A stretch of 46,418 nucleotides of DNA from JBKPNX01 sp046732855 (GTDB taxonomy: Bacteria > Pseudomonadota > Alphaproteobacteria > Geminicoccales > Geminicoccaceae): positions 1 through 46,418 of the forward strand of contig JBKPNX010000133.1 in the NCBI GenBank assembly GCA_046732855.1. Reading direction: 5' to 3'. The first letter of the stretch is position 1. Each line of letters opens with the position of its first letter. The translations under genes and the position numbers were made by a program. Of the stretch, positions 1 to 8,091 are shown piece by piece. The notes below the pieces were generated by a model. It had not been told where the DNA came from. It saw nothing but the letters and a program-made list of their open reading frames with translations, and did not search any database.

Positions 1-2
1 AG

Positions 3-1145
3 CTCCTGGTGATCACCGGCGGGCCCGGGACCGGCAAGACCACGCTGGTCGAGGCGATCCTGCTCGGTCTGGCCGAGGGTGGGGTCGACGTCCAGCTCGC
101 GGCGCCGACTGGCCGCGCGGCGCGGCGCCTCGGCGAGAGCACCGGGCGCGACGCCAGGACCCTGCATCGTCTGCTCGAGGCGGAACCGGGTCGCGGCTTC
201 CGCCGGGGCGCCGAGCGCCCGCTGACCTGCGATCTCCTGATCGTCGATGAGATGTCGATGGTCGATCTGCCGTTGATGCAGGCCGTGCTCGCCGCGCTGC
301 CGCAGAACGCGGCGCTGCTGCTGGTCGGCGACGTCGACCAGCTGCCGCCGATCGGCCCGGGGCAGGTGCTGGCCGACCTGATCGCCTCGGACCGCCTGCC
401 GGTGGTTCGGCTGACCGAGATCTTCCGCCAGGCCGCGGCCAGCCGGATCGTGCAGAACGCCCATCGCGTCAATCGCGGGCTGATGCCGGTGCTCGATCGC
501 CCCGACGAGCGGCTGTCGGATTTCTACGCGATCAAAGCGCGCGGCCCTGAGGACGGCGCACGCCTCGTGCTCGAGCTGGTGACCGGGCGCATCCCGGAAC
601 GGTTCGGGGTCGATCCGGTCGCCGACATCCAGGTGCTGTGCCCGACCAACCGCGGCGAGCTCGGCGCGCGCCACCTCAATCAGATGCTGCAGGCGGCGCT
701 CAATCCCAACCTGCCCGACCGGCTCGAGCACCACGGCGTCAGCTTCGCGCTCGGCGACAAGGTCATGCAGCTGGAGAATGACTACGAGCGCGAGGTGTAC
801 AACGGCGACCTGGGCCGCGTCATGCGCATCGACCGCGAGCAGAACCTGATCACGATCGAGATCGACGGTCGCCCGCTCGGCTATGCCTTGAGCGAGCTCG
901 ACGCGCTTGCCCCGGCGTACGCGACCACCGTGCACAAGGCACAGGGCTCCGAGTATCCCGTCGTGGTGCTGCCGCTCGCCCGGCATCACGGCCGCATGCT
1001 GCGACCCAACCTCGTCTACACCGCGATCACGCGCGCCCGGCGCCTGGTGGTGCTGGTGGTCGAGGGCAGCGCGCTGGAGCTTGCGATCGCCGGACGGCCG
1101 GAGCCGCGCCGGTGGTCGAGGCTGCGCGAGCTGCTGTGCGCCTGA
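3..1145 (+). CDS. RecD-like ATP-dependent DNA helicase, C-terminal part (5' end outside window)
   Basis: This is the C-terminal part of a superfamily 1 helicase of the RecD/RecD2 type, which uses ATP to unwind DNA 5' to 3'. The frame is open from the first bases, and the Walker A motif (GGPGTGKTT) lies at the very edge, so the start is outside the window. In RecD2 proteins of about 720-750 residues this motif follows a long N-terminal region with HhH repeats, so roughly half of the protein is probably missing. The visible part has a Walker B motif (LLIVDEMSMVD), the motif III region (LLVGDVDQLPPIGPGQVL) and a C-terminal UvrD_C_2-like block with ATTVHKAQGSEYPVVV and YTAITRAR. Adjacent recB or recC genes are not visible, which fits a stand-alone RecD2-like enzyme, but TraA-type relaxase helicases cannot be fully excluded without the N-terminus. 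Confidence 0.88.
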   Translation, partial: LLVITGGPGTGKTTLVEAILLGLAEGGVDVQLAAPTGRAARRLGESTGRDARTLHRLLEAEPGRGFRRGAERPLTCDLLIVDEMSMVDLPLMQAVLAALPQNAALLLVGDVDQLPPIGPGQVLADLIASDRLPVVRLTEIFRQAAASRIVQNAHRVNRGLMPVLDRPDERLSDFYAIKARGPEDGARLVLELVTGRIPERFGVDPVADIQVLCPTNRGELGARHLNQMLQAALNPNLPDRLEHHGVSFALGDKVMQLENDYEREVYNGDLGRVMRIDREQNLITIEIDGRPLGYALSELDALAPAYATTVHKAQGSEYPVVVLPLARHHGRMLRPNLVYTAITRARRLVVLVVEGSALELAIAGRPEPRRWSRLRELLCA

Positions 1146-1547
1146 TGGTGCGCCCGAGATCATGCCCTCCTTCATGGCCGCGGCCGACCAGCCAGCTCGC
1201 GAGCGCGATCCGACGGCGAACGTCAGCTCGGGCAGGGGAGGCTACGACCGGGGAGGTCAGCGCGTGGCAGGGAGCATAAGTTGCCGCCGCAGCCGGGCGC
1301 GAACCGCTGGCGTCTCCAGCGTCGTCGCGGGGGCGCATGTGAGTTGCCGCCGACGCGCCGACCGAAACCGAGCCCACCGCCGCCGTGTCCAGCGTCATCG
1401 CGAGGGCGCGCAAGCGCCCGTGGCGATCCAGGGGGCATCGTCTGGATTGCTTCGGCGCTGCGCTCCTCGCCATGACAGTGCCAAGCGTGGCCTCATGTTG
1501 TTCCGACATTTCGCCGCTTCCTAGCCCTGTGCCGTCCGGAGCCGCCG
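1146..1547. other. Intergenic stretch holding dispersed repeat copy 1
   Basis: No credible gene is seen in these 402 bases. The small overlapping frames here are arginine-, proline- and alanine-rich translations of GC-rich DNA. The right half contains a palindromic dispersed repeat (1394-1476). A GGAG ribosome binding site for the following phosphatase gene lies at 1538-1541. Confidence 0.6.
1394..1476. repeat. Dispersed palindromic intergenic repeat, copy 1
   Basis: The outer arms are GTCATCGCGAGG on the left and CCTCGCCATGAC on the right. An inner pair is TGGCGATCCAG and CTGGATTGCTTCG. The nested arms could fold into a long interrupted hairpin. Related copies lie at 13234-13321 and 26573-26646, always between genes. 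It resembles the short interspersed palindromic elements common in alphaproteobacterial genomes, whose chance translations look like 'VMARSAAPKQSR' or 'RHCEPRKGEAIQ'. The copy lies between a helicase gene and a phosphatase gene. Confidence 0.75.
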
Positions 1548-2345
1548 ATGACCGACCACGACCTCGACCTGCGCCTCTTGACCGCCTGCGCCGTCGCCCG
1601 GGAAGCGGGCAAGCTGGCGTTCGACTACTTCAGCAGGCGCGCCCAGCTTGAGGTCGAGCTCAAAGGGATGCAGGATGTGGTGAGTGCCGCCGACCGTGCG
1701 GTCGAGGACCTGATGCGCGCGCGTCTGAGCGGGGCCTGGCCGGAGGACGATCTGCTCGGCGAGGAAGGCGGCGCCCCGGAGCGCAGGCCTGACGCCGGGC
1801 TTTGGGTGATCGATCCGATCGATGGCACCGCCAATTTCCTGCGCGGCATGCCCTACTGGTCGGTCGCGCTCGCCTATGTCGTCGACGACCGGGTCGAGAT
1901 CGGGGTGACCCACGACCCGGTGCACGACGAGCTGTTCTGGGCGCGACGCGGCGGCGGCGCGCACCGCGACCAAGCGCCGATCCGGGTCAGCGGCGCGACC
2001 GACCCGCGACGGGGAGTGGTCGGATCGACGTTCACCTTCAAGATGGATATCGAGCGTTATCTCGCTATCGTCGAAGGTATTTTGCGCGCCGGATCGGACC
2101 ATCGGCGGATGGGCTCGACCGCGCTCATGATGTGCCACGTCGCGGACGGCCGTCTGGACGGCTGCGTCACCGGCTACTGCAACTCCTGGGACGTGATTGG
2201 CGGCCTCCTGCTCGTGCAGGAAGCGGGCGGCGTGGCCAGCGACTTCATTGCCGAGAACGGTCTGCTCGGCGCCGGGGGCGCGCTGGGTTGCACGTCGGGC
2301 CTGCGTGCGGCGCTCGAGCAGGTGCGAGGCCGCTCGACGCGATAG
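1548..2345 (+). CDS. Inositol monophosphatase family protein
   Basis: This is a Mg2+-dependent sugar-phosphate phosphatase of the IMPase/FIG superfamily; members hydrolyse inositol phosphate, histidinol phosphate or related substrates in the cytoplasm. The 265 residues match the usual family length. Metal-binding signatures are visible: the GEEGG glutamate near residue 73, the DPIDGTANF motif near residues 89-97, and the C-terminal NSWDVIGG motif near residue 213 followed by LLVQEAGG. The ATG is preceded by GGAG at six bases, which supports the start. It faces the regulator gene at 2470-4068 convergently. Substrate cannot be assigned: a histidinol-phosphatase (HisN-like) role is possible. A diverged copy of the last 26 residues of such a gene occurs at 7850-7939. 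Confidence 0.9.
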   Translation: MTDHDLDLRLLTACAVAREAGKLAFDYFSRRAQLEVELKGMQDVVSAADRAVEDLMRARLSGAWPEDDLLGEEGGAPERRPDAGLWVIDPIDGTANFLRGMPYWSVALAYVVDDRVEIGVTHDPVHDELFWARRGGGAHRDQAPIRVSGATDPRRGVVGSTFTFKMDIERYLAIVEGILRAGSDHRRMGSTALMMCHVADGRLDGCVTGYCNSWDVIGGLLLVQEAGGVASDFIAENGLLGAGGALGCTSGLRAALEQVRGRSTR

Positions 2346-2422
2346 CTGATCGCGATGCTCCTGCAGCGGCAGATGGGGATCGAACCGAGCCCGCGTGTCC
2401 GGTCTGAGCCGCCGTCTTATTG

Positions 2423-2445
2423 AGACCGGTTTACAGGGCCGGTCT
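2423..2445. terminator. Candidate bidirectional hairpin between convergent genes
   Basis: AGACCGG at 2423-2429 pairs with CCGGTCT at 2439-2445 around a nine-base loop. It lies between the stop of the phosphatase gene and the 3' end of the convergent regulator gene, where a shared terminator is expected. There is no clear T tract, so intrinsic termination is only suggested. Confidence 0.35.
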
Positions 2446-2469
2446 TAGCCAGGCCTGATGTTCCGGCGA

Positions 2470-4068
2470 TCACTCCGGCAGCCCTGCTCGTCGCAGGCCG
2501 TCTGCAAACCTGGCGAGATCCTCCGGTCGGTGGATCGGGAGCCAATCCGTGAGATTGGAGATGCGCAGCGCGGGATCGAGCTGGCGCAGATGATGCATCG
2601 CTCGCCGCGCTTCGTTCGTTCGGCCGGCAAGCGCATGGCTTGCCGCGATGATGCTGGCCGGGATCAGGAAGCTCGGCAAATCCCTGGATGCGTTCCCTGC
2701 CCATGACGACGCGGCCTCGAAGCGCCCTGCGAACAAATGCGCCAGCGCCGTCCCGGCCTGCATTCGATACATTTCCGGGTCGAAGGGGCTCAAGCGCATC
2801 GCGCGCGCAAAGTGCTCGATGGCGCCATCGGGTTCGCCGCGCCAGACTCGCAAAAATCCGCCGAGGAACCAAGCAGACGCGAGATTCGGATTGAGCACGA
2901 GCGCCCGGTCGATCAAGGCGATGCCGCCATCGAGGTCGTCAGCGAAATGCCCGAGCACACTACCGCTTCGCGTGAGCGCGACTGCGTCGTCTCTGCCCAA
3001 CTCGACTGCCCGCCGGGCCAACCGGGCCCCTTCGGCGATCTCCTGCGGCCGATCGGTCATCCAACCATTGGCCTTGCGCCAGAGATGGCACCATGCCGCC
3101 ATCGCATGGGCTGATGCGAAATTGGGGTCGAGCTCCAGCGCGCGATAGAACTGCGCCAACGCCTCAGTGATGGCATCCCTGGTGCCCCGATGCAGGTTCG
3201 CCATGCCGCGCAGATAATAGTCGTAGGCGTCGAGGCTGTCGGTCGGCTTGCGCTTGGCGCGCTCGATCTCCGCCCGCTCCAGCTGCGGCGCAATCGCGCC
3301 CACGACGCTCGCGGCCATCTCGTCCTGCAACTCGAAGATGTCGTCGAGCGTGCTCTCGAAACGCTCCGCCCAGATCTGCGCCCCGCTCGTCGCGTCGACG
3401 AGCTGGCCCGTGATGCGCACTCGGTTCGCGGCCTTGCGCAGGCTGCCTTCCAGCACATAGCGCACGCCCAAATCACGACCGACCTGCCTGACATCGACCG
3501 CCCGGCCCTTGTAGGTGAAGCTCGAGTTGTGCGCGATGACGAACAGCCAGCCAATGCGCGACAAGGCGGAGATGATGTCCTCCACGACGCCGTCGACGAA
3601 GTACTCCTGGTCGGGCTGACCGCTCAGATTGAGGAACGGAAGCACGACGATGGAAGGCTTGTCGGGCAGCTCCAACCCGTGCGGGGACGGCGCATTCGCG
3701 CTGGCGACTCCGGCGCTTGCGGAGCCATCGCTTGCGGAACTGGCGCCAATCGATCGCTGCCCTTCCCTGACCTCGCCGACGAACCGGAATCCTTTGCGCG
3801 CGATGGTTCGGATCAGGCGCTGTTCCTGACCGCTGTCGCTGACCGCCCGGCGCGCCGCATTGATATGACTGGTGAGCGTCGATTCGGAGACGATCCGTCC
3901 GTCCCACACCCCGTCCAGCAGGTCATCCTTGCTGACGACGTGCTCGCGGTTCCGCACCAGATAGAGCAACAGGTCGAAAACCTGCGGCCCGACTGGAACC
4001 GCTGCCGAGCCCCGCGTGAGCTCCCGCCGTTCAGGGTCGAGCACGTAGTCCTCGAACCCGTATTGCAC
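2470..4068 (-). CDS. Winged-helix transcriptional regulator with TolB-like and TPR domains
   Basis: This 532-residue protein has three parts. Residues about 1-100 form an OmpR/CadC-type winged helix (Trans_reg_C), with FEDYVLDPERREL, VGPQVFDLLLYLVRN and IRTIARKGFRFVGEV. Residues about 140-260 are the TolB-like 'adenylate cyclase-associated' domain (PSIVVLPFLNLSG, FVDGVVEDIISALSR, VRYVLEGSLRKAANRVRITG). The remainder is TPR-like helical repeats (ALELDPNFASAHAMAAW, ALVLNPNLASAWFLGGF). No receiver or cyclase catalytic domain is seen. The start is chosen as GTG at 4066-4068 because AGGGAGGG lies five bases upstream; the frame extends further to 4254 but that extension overlaps the divergent control region and lacks family similarity. 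Such proteins are usually soluble DNA-binding regulators. It is divergent from the NmrA-like and cupin genes, which are therefore its likely targets, though this is inference. Confidence 0.85.
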   Translation of the reverse strand: MQYGFEDYVLDPERRELTRGSAAVPVGPQVFDLLLYLVRNREHVVSKDDLLDGVWDGRIVSESTLTSHINAARRAVSDSGQEQRLIRTIARKGFRFVGEVREGQRSIGASSASDGSASAGVASANAPSPHGLELPDKPSIVVLPFLNLSGQPDQEYFVDGVVEDIISALSRIGWLFVIAHNSSFTYKGRAVDVRQVGRDLGVRYVLEGSLRKAANRVRITGQLVDATSGAQIWAERFESTLDDIFELQDEMAASVVGAIAPQLERAEIERAKRKPTDSLDAYDYYLRGMANLHRGTRDAITEALAQFYRALELDPNFASAHAMAAWCHLWRKANGWMTDRPQEIAEGARLARRAVELGRDDAVALTRSGSVLGHFADDLDGGIALIDRALVLNPNLASAWFLGGFLRVWRGEPDGAIEHFARAMRLSPFDPEMYRMQAGTALAHLFAGRFEAASSWAGNASRDLPSFLIPASIIAASHALAGRTNEARRAMHHLRQLDPALRISNLTDWLPIHRPEDLARFADGLRRAGLPE

Positions 4069-4351
4069 TTCGGCCCTCCCTAATCGCGCACACCGGCGTC
4101 GGACCCAAGCCGAGGCAGGTGTCCACACCGACAGTGCGCAAACGATTGATAGCATAGCGCTCAGCGTCGGGCACGGCATGGTCGCGCCGAACCGAATCAA
4201 CCGGATCCTGCCGGGACAGAGGCTTTCCTCGACAGAAACCCAAGCGAAATTCATTCAAAACCCATGGCCGTCGCAAGGTCATCCGACCGGCTTCCAGGCA
4301 AGCTCCGTCGATCGCGGTGATCGCGATCTCTATCGGACGGAGGCTCAACTC
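4069..4351. promoter_or_regulatory. Divergent control region between regulator and NmrA-like gene
   Basis: This 283-base interval separates two divergently transcribed genes, each with a good ribosome binding site at its edge (AGGGAGGG for the regulator, GGACGGAGG for the oxidoreductase). Promoters for both directions must lie here, but no -35/-10 pair or operator repeat could be defined confidently by eye. Confidence 0.4.
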
Positions 4352-5095
4352 ATGAAAATCGTCGTCATCGGAGGCAGTGGCCTCATCGGAACGAAGCTAG
4401 TCGACAGGCTGCGCGCGAAGGGCCATGAGGTCGTGGCTGCGTCGCTCGACTCGGGCGTCAACACCGTGACTGGCGAGGGACTGGCCGAGGCGGTCGCGGG
4501 CGCTCAGGTCGTCGTCGACCTGGCAAATTCGCCCTCGTTCGAGGACAAGGCGGCCCTCGAGTTCTTCGAGACGGCCGGCCGCAATCTCCTTGCCGCGGAA
4601 GCGACCGCCGGCGTGGGGCACCATCTCGCGCTCTCGGTGGTCGGCGCCGACCGCCTTCCCGAAAGCGGCTATTTGCGCGCGAAGATGGCCCAGGAGAACC
4701 TGATCAAGGCGTCCGGAATTCCGTATACGATCGTTCGCTCCACCCAATTCTTGGAGTTCATCGGCCGCATCGTCGAATCGGGCGTCGACGGCGACGTCAT
4801 TCGGCTGTCGCCTGCCCTTCTGCAGCCGATCGCATCGGATGACGTGGCCGACGCGATGGCGGACGCTACGCTCAGCGCACCGGTGAACGGCACGATCGAG
4901 ATCGCCGGTCCCGAGGCCTGGCCTCTCGACAAGCTCGCACGGAAGTTTCTGAACGCGAAGGGGGACAGACGCGAGGTAATCGCCGACGTTCACGCGCGCT
5001 ACTACGGCACGGAGTTGGACGATCGGTCGCTGACGCCCGGCGATCACCCCCGACTGGGCTCGATCCGCTTCGAGGACTGGCTCCGCCACGTATAG
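4352..5095 (+). CDS. NAD(P)-binding SDR/NmrA-like oxidoreductase
   Basis: This is a 247-residue atypical short-chain dehydrogenase of the NmrA/NAD(P)H-binding type. The N-terminus MKIVVIGGSGLIGTKLVDRL is a glycine-rich Rossmann dinucleotide-binding loop (GGSGLIG). Further family features are VVDLANSPSF, the LSVVGADRLPESGYLRAKMAQE segment (Y-x3-K arrangement) and YTIVRSTQFLEF. The ATG is preceded by GGAGG at about eight bases; the longer upstream frame to 4178 is rejected because it runs through the control region. The gene is followed after about 100 bases by a secreted cupin gene in the same direction, and faces a winged-helix/TPR regulator gene. Members of this group are commonly annotated as epimerases or nucleoside-diphosphate-sugar dehydrogenases; the actual substrate is unknown. 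Confidence 0.85.
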   Translation: MKIVVIGGSGLIGTKLVDRLRAKGHEVVAASLDSGVNTVTGEGLAEAVAGAQVVVDLANSPSFEDKAALEFFETAGRNLLAAEATAGVGHHLALSVVGADRLPESGYLRAKMAQENLIKASGIPYTIVRSTQFLEFIGRIVESGVDGDVIRLSPALLQPIASDDVADAMADATLSAPVNGTIEIAGPEAWPLDKLARKFLNAKGDRREVIADVHARYYGTELDDRSLTPGDHPRLGSIRFEDWLRHV

Positions 5096-5196
5096 TCGAG
5101 CCCTCTCTTCCCGCCCACGCGAGCCAGCTATGATTCGGCGAAACCACCGGATCGGCGATCTCGACCCCTTTCACATGCACAGCAGGGAGACCACCG

Positions 5197-5604
5197 ATGA
5201 TCAGACAGTTCCTGTGCGCGGCGGCGCTGATGGCCGTTTGCCTTGGCGCAGCATCAGCCCAGGAGGCCTCGAAGGTGACGCTTGTCTTCGACCAGATGCT
5301 GCCAAACGTGCCCGGCAAGAGCATGAGGGGCGTGCTGGTCGAATACGGGCCCGGCGGCTCAAATCCCGCGCATATGCACCCGAAGTCCGCCTTCATCTAC
5401 GCGACGGTGCTGGAGGGGGCGATTAAAAGCCAGGTCAACGATGGCCCGGTGACCACCTATCGCGCCGGCGAAAGCTGGTCCGAGCAACCCGGCGACCGTC
5501 ACCTCGTGAGCGCGAACGCGAGCGACACGGAGCCCGCTCGCCTGCTCGCCGTCTTCGTCGTCGATACGAGCGAGAAAGAGCTCGTTCTTCCGATGCCCAA
5601 ATAA
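5197..5604 (+). CDS. Secreted cupin-domain protein
   Basis: This 135-residue protein has a signal peptide (MIRQFLCAAALMAVCLGAASAQ, probably cleaved after ASA) followed by one small cupin barrel. The metal-ligand region GGSNPAHMHPKSAF gives two histidines and the later GDRHLVSANAS gives a third. Cupins of this class are often annotated as 'cupin domain-containing protein' of unknown substrate; the mature protein should be periplasmic. AGGGAGA lies six bases before the ATG. It probably forms a transcription unit with the preceding NmrA-like gene and is followed by a strong palindrome at 5626-5649. Confidence 0.85.
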   Translation: MIRQFLCAAALMAVCLGAASAQEASKVTLVFDQMLPNVPGKSMRGVLVEYGPGGSNPAHMHPKSAFIYATVLEGAIKSQVNDGPVTTYRAGESWSEQPGDRHLVSANASDTEPARLLAVFVVDTSEKELVLPMPK

Positions 5605-5625
5605 GCACTGCTCCAGAAAGATGGC

Positions 5626-5649
5626 CCGCGCCGGCGCGCGCCGGCGCGG
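5626..5649. terminator. Perfect 24-base GC palindrome downstream of cupin gene
   Basis: The 24 bases from 5626 to 5649 are a perfect palindrome made only of G and C. It lies 22 bases after the cupin stop codon and before the ribosome binding site of the next frame. Position and stability fit a transcription terminator, but no run of T follows, so it could equally stabilise the mRNA 3' end or be a protein-binding site. Confidence 0.45.
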
Positions 5650-5705
5650 ACGCTCTTCCGTGATTCGGCAACGCAGGCGATCCTCCTCATCGGGAGGTGG
5701 ACGTG

Positions 5706-6401
5706 ATGGCTCAGATGTCGCTTGATGCGTTCCTTGCGTCGCCACTCGTGCAACTGAATTTGGTCGGCGTCGCCGGCATCGTCGTCTGGCACCCGATTCC
5801 CGGTCGTCGCGCGAACACGCGCCTCGTCGTCCAGATCGCGTTCTTCCTCGTCATGACCGCCATTCTGGTCGGCAACAACATCGCTCCGCACAAATTCGAA
5901 GGCGATGGAGCGGACGAGGCCAGCTCGCTTCTGGTCGTATCCGCGAAGCTGCTCTGGTGGGTGCATCTGGCATGGGCGGTGATCGGCTTCGTGCGCATCT
6001 ATCTCGTCTTGGAGGGACGGCCCCGGGAGGCCCGCCTTCTGCAGGACCTCGTTGTCGGTGTCGTCTATCTCAGCACGGCTCTATCGATCCTTGCCCTCGT
6101 TTTCGGCGAGCCGATCGGCACGCTGCCGCCAGGCGCCGGGCGATTTCTTCGGCGAGACCGGGTTGCTCGCCGGCATCGGCGAAGCGTGACCCTGGAGGCG
6201 CTGACGCGCGTGACCATCTACGAAATCGTCCAGCAGGCTTTTGCCCCGCTGCTCACGAATCGCCCGGCCGTGGCGGAAAACCTCGCCGTGAGCTTGTCGA
6301 GACGCGTCCAACAGGTCCAACCAGACGTGGCGCGGAGCCGTCAACGGCAGCGGAGGATGCACGCCTTCCCGAAGGCAATCCAAACGATTTTCCACTATTA
6401 G
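5706..6401 (+). pseudogene. Collapsed mechanosensitive channel (MscS-type) gene with cyclic-nucleotide-binding tail
   Basis: The first 140 codons encode membrane segments of an MscS-like channel (VQLNLVGVAGIVVW, QIAFFLVMTAILVG, LLWWVHLAWAVIGFVRIYLV, LLQDLVVGVVYLSTALSILALVFG). Normally the conserved channel pore and beta domain follow the GEPIGTL sequence. Here the pore and beta domain are absent and the sequence jumps, near 6125-6140, into the end of a cNMP-binding domain. GDFFGETGLLAGIGEA is read in one frame (about 6141-6188) and SVTLEALTRVTIYEI in another (about 6183 on). So an internal deletion and at least one frameshift have removed the functional channel. The start ATG has a good GGAGG eight bases upstream, so a truncated membrane peptide could still be made. 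A full-length relative would be about 450-500 residues. Confidence 0.7.
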
Positions 6402-6529
6402 CCGATGCGTGGTCGACCTCGGGACCGACGGCCTCACCGCCACGCATCTGGATGGCCGGTCCAAGTCGGCAAGCTTGCGCCCAAGGCCATCCTGAGCTTC
6501 TGTTGGCACGGCATGGGGCGGAGGGAGCA

Positions 6530-7645
6530 ATGACGTCGATCGTCGCGGGGCGCATGGCCGAGGCGGCGGCCATGTTGATCGAATCGCTGGATCAGGCGCA
6601 GCGCCGGATCGCCTGCCGGCCGTTCCCCGACGAGGACGAGCGGCGCTTGTGGTACTACACGCCGACCGATCACGGCGGTCTGCCGCTCGCCGCGATGGGC
6701 GCAACCCAGCATCGCAACGTCCATCGGCTGGTCGCGACCGGCTTGTCCACGGCAGGCTATGTGACCGTCGCCGTGATCATGGGCCTCGACAACATCCTGG
6801 ATCAGCTGGAGGGCTGGTCGGTCGATTTCGGCCGCGAGCGCGGGCGCGACCCGCTGCTCTACTACATCACCATCTTCGGCGAGCCGGGCGGGGACGCTCC
6901 CTGGGGCTGGCGCTTCGGCGGCCACCACGTGTCGCTGCACTACACCATCATCGCCGGCGAGGTGGTCGCGTCGACCCCGAATTTTCTTGGCGCCGATCCG
7001 GCCGTGAGCCCGCTCCTCGGCCCGCATCTGCACCGTCCGCTCGCCGCTGCGGAGGATCTCGGCCGCGAGCTGTTCAGGTCGCTCGACGAGCCCCGGCGCG
7101 CGCGGGCGCTGGTCTCGCCGGTGGCGCCCACCGATCTGGTCGGCTGCAACCGCCCGCAGCTCCGCACCGGCGACCGGACGCTGCCGATCCCCGACATCTT
7201 TCGCCGACGGTTCGAGGGCCGGCTCGCCCAGCTCGTGGCCGACATGCAGACCCAGCTGGAGGCGACGCTCGGCGTGCAGGAGGCTCACCTCGACGCCTTG
7301 AGCTTCAGCGCCGAGCCCAAGGGAATCGCAGCCTCGATGCTCGATGCCGGTCAGACCTCGATCCTGCGCGAGCTGATCGACTGCTATCTCGCACGACTGC
7401 CCGACGAGCTGGCCGATCAGCAGGCGCGCCTGGTCGAACGGGAGTTTGACCGACTGGGCTTCCTCTGGGCGGGCGGCGCCGAGCGCGGCCAGCCGCACTA
7501 CTACCGCATCCAGGGCGAGCGAGTGTTGATCGAATACGACAACAGCCAGCGCGGAGCGAACCACATTCACGCAGTGTGGCGGGACCTCGCCAACGACTTC
7601 GGCGGCGATGTGCTCGCGCGTCACTACGCCCAGTCGCGCCACTGA
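6530..7645 (+). CDS. DUF3500 domain-containing protein
   Basis: This 371-residue protein matches the DUF3500 family in length and in the signature region APWGWRFGGHHVSLHYTII followed by STPNFLGADPA. It also has the C-terminal YYRIQGERVLIEYDNSQ and ANHIHAVWRDLANDFGGD segments. No signal peptide is evident at this start. The function of the family is not established; conserved histidines (GGHH and NHIH) suggest a metal site, which is inference. The start at 6530 is chosen because GGAGGGAG lies just upstream; the same frame is open back to 5957 but that part overlaps the channel pseudogene and is arginine/proline-rich. It is the last intact gene before the accessory block that begins with gene tails at 7730. 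Confidence 0.88.
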   Translation: MTSIVAGRMAEAAAMLIESLDQAQRRIACRPFPDEDERRLWYYTPTDHGGLPLAAMGATQHRNVHRLVATGLSTAGYVTVAVIMGLDNILDQLEGWSVDFGRERGRDPLLYYITIFGEPGGDAPWGWRFGGHHVSLHYTIIAGEVVASTPNFLGADPAVSPLLGPHLHRPLAAAEDLGRELFRSLDEPRRARALVSPVAPTDLVGCNRPQLRTGDRTLPIPDIFRRRFEGRLAQLVADMQTQLEATLGVQEAHLDALSFSAEPKGIAASMLDAGQTSILRELIDCYLARLPDELADQQARLVEREFDRLGFLWAGGAERGQPHYYRIQGERVLIEYDNSQRGANHIHAVWRDLANDFGGDVLARHYAQSRH

Positions 7646-7729
7646 GAGCGATCGCCGATCGGATCCTGCGGCACGCGCGTGCAGACCACCCCGCGCTGAG
7701 CTCGTGTCTGCGGGTGATGCCGCTCTGGT

Positions 7730-7828
7730 CTACGCGGCGAGGTCCGCGTTGAGGTTGGCGTGGAAGTCACGGCCGGAAGCGGTCGCCGCGACGTAGCCTG
7801 TGCGGAACACGAAATCGCCAAAGCGCTC
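7730..7828 (-). pseudogene. Isolated 3' tail of a second cysI gene
   Basis: Read on the minus strand, these 99 bases encode 32 residues plus a TAG stop that match the C-terminus of the intact CysI at 11473-13182. ERFGDFVFRTGYVAATASGR here corresponds to ERFGDFVIRKGYIAPTTSGR there, and both end in DLAA-stop. Nucleotide identity looks about 85 percent by eye, with six amino-acid changes, so it is a diverged copy and not a fresh duplication. It has the same orientation as the intact gene, so together the two copies form direct repeats flanking 7829-11472. There is no upstream coding sequence, and similarity ends just before the phosphatase tail at 7850. Confidence 0.85.
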
Positions 7829-7849
7829 GCGCGTGAGCGCTCGAGGGTT

Positions 7850-7939
7850 CGCGGCGCCGCCAGCAACTTCATCGCCGAAAAGGGCATACTGGGTGGCGGC
7901 AGCGCGCTAGCCTGCCCCGGGGCTGCGGGATACCCTTGA
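7850..7939 (+). pseudogene. Isolated 3' tail of an inositol monophosphatase gene
   Basis: The plus strand encodes GAASNFIAEKGILGGGSALA followed by a short tail and a TGA at 7937-7939. This matches GVASDFIAENGLLGAGGALG at the end of the intact phosphatase at 1548-2345. Only the last 25 to 28 codons are present, and the catalytic part is absent. Its broken 5' side abuts the broken 5' side of the cysI tail at 7730-7828, marking a recombination junction at about 7829-7850. Confidence 0.75.
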
Positions 7940-8091
7940 GTAGTTGGATGATATGCGTCAGATGGACGACGCTGGCGTCTCCGCTTTTCACTTCACGGTT
8001 GGTCTCCACTAAGGTAGCAAATGTGCGAATGGCCACGGATTCGCATCCATCTGCGGCGGCAGGCCGCCGGGTGCCGCTTCCTTCGGAGTTC

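Noticed and set aside
4069..4254. N-terminal extension of the winged-helix regulator
   Set aside because: A GTG with a near-perfect ribosome binding site at 4066-4068 lies where the conserved domain begins.
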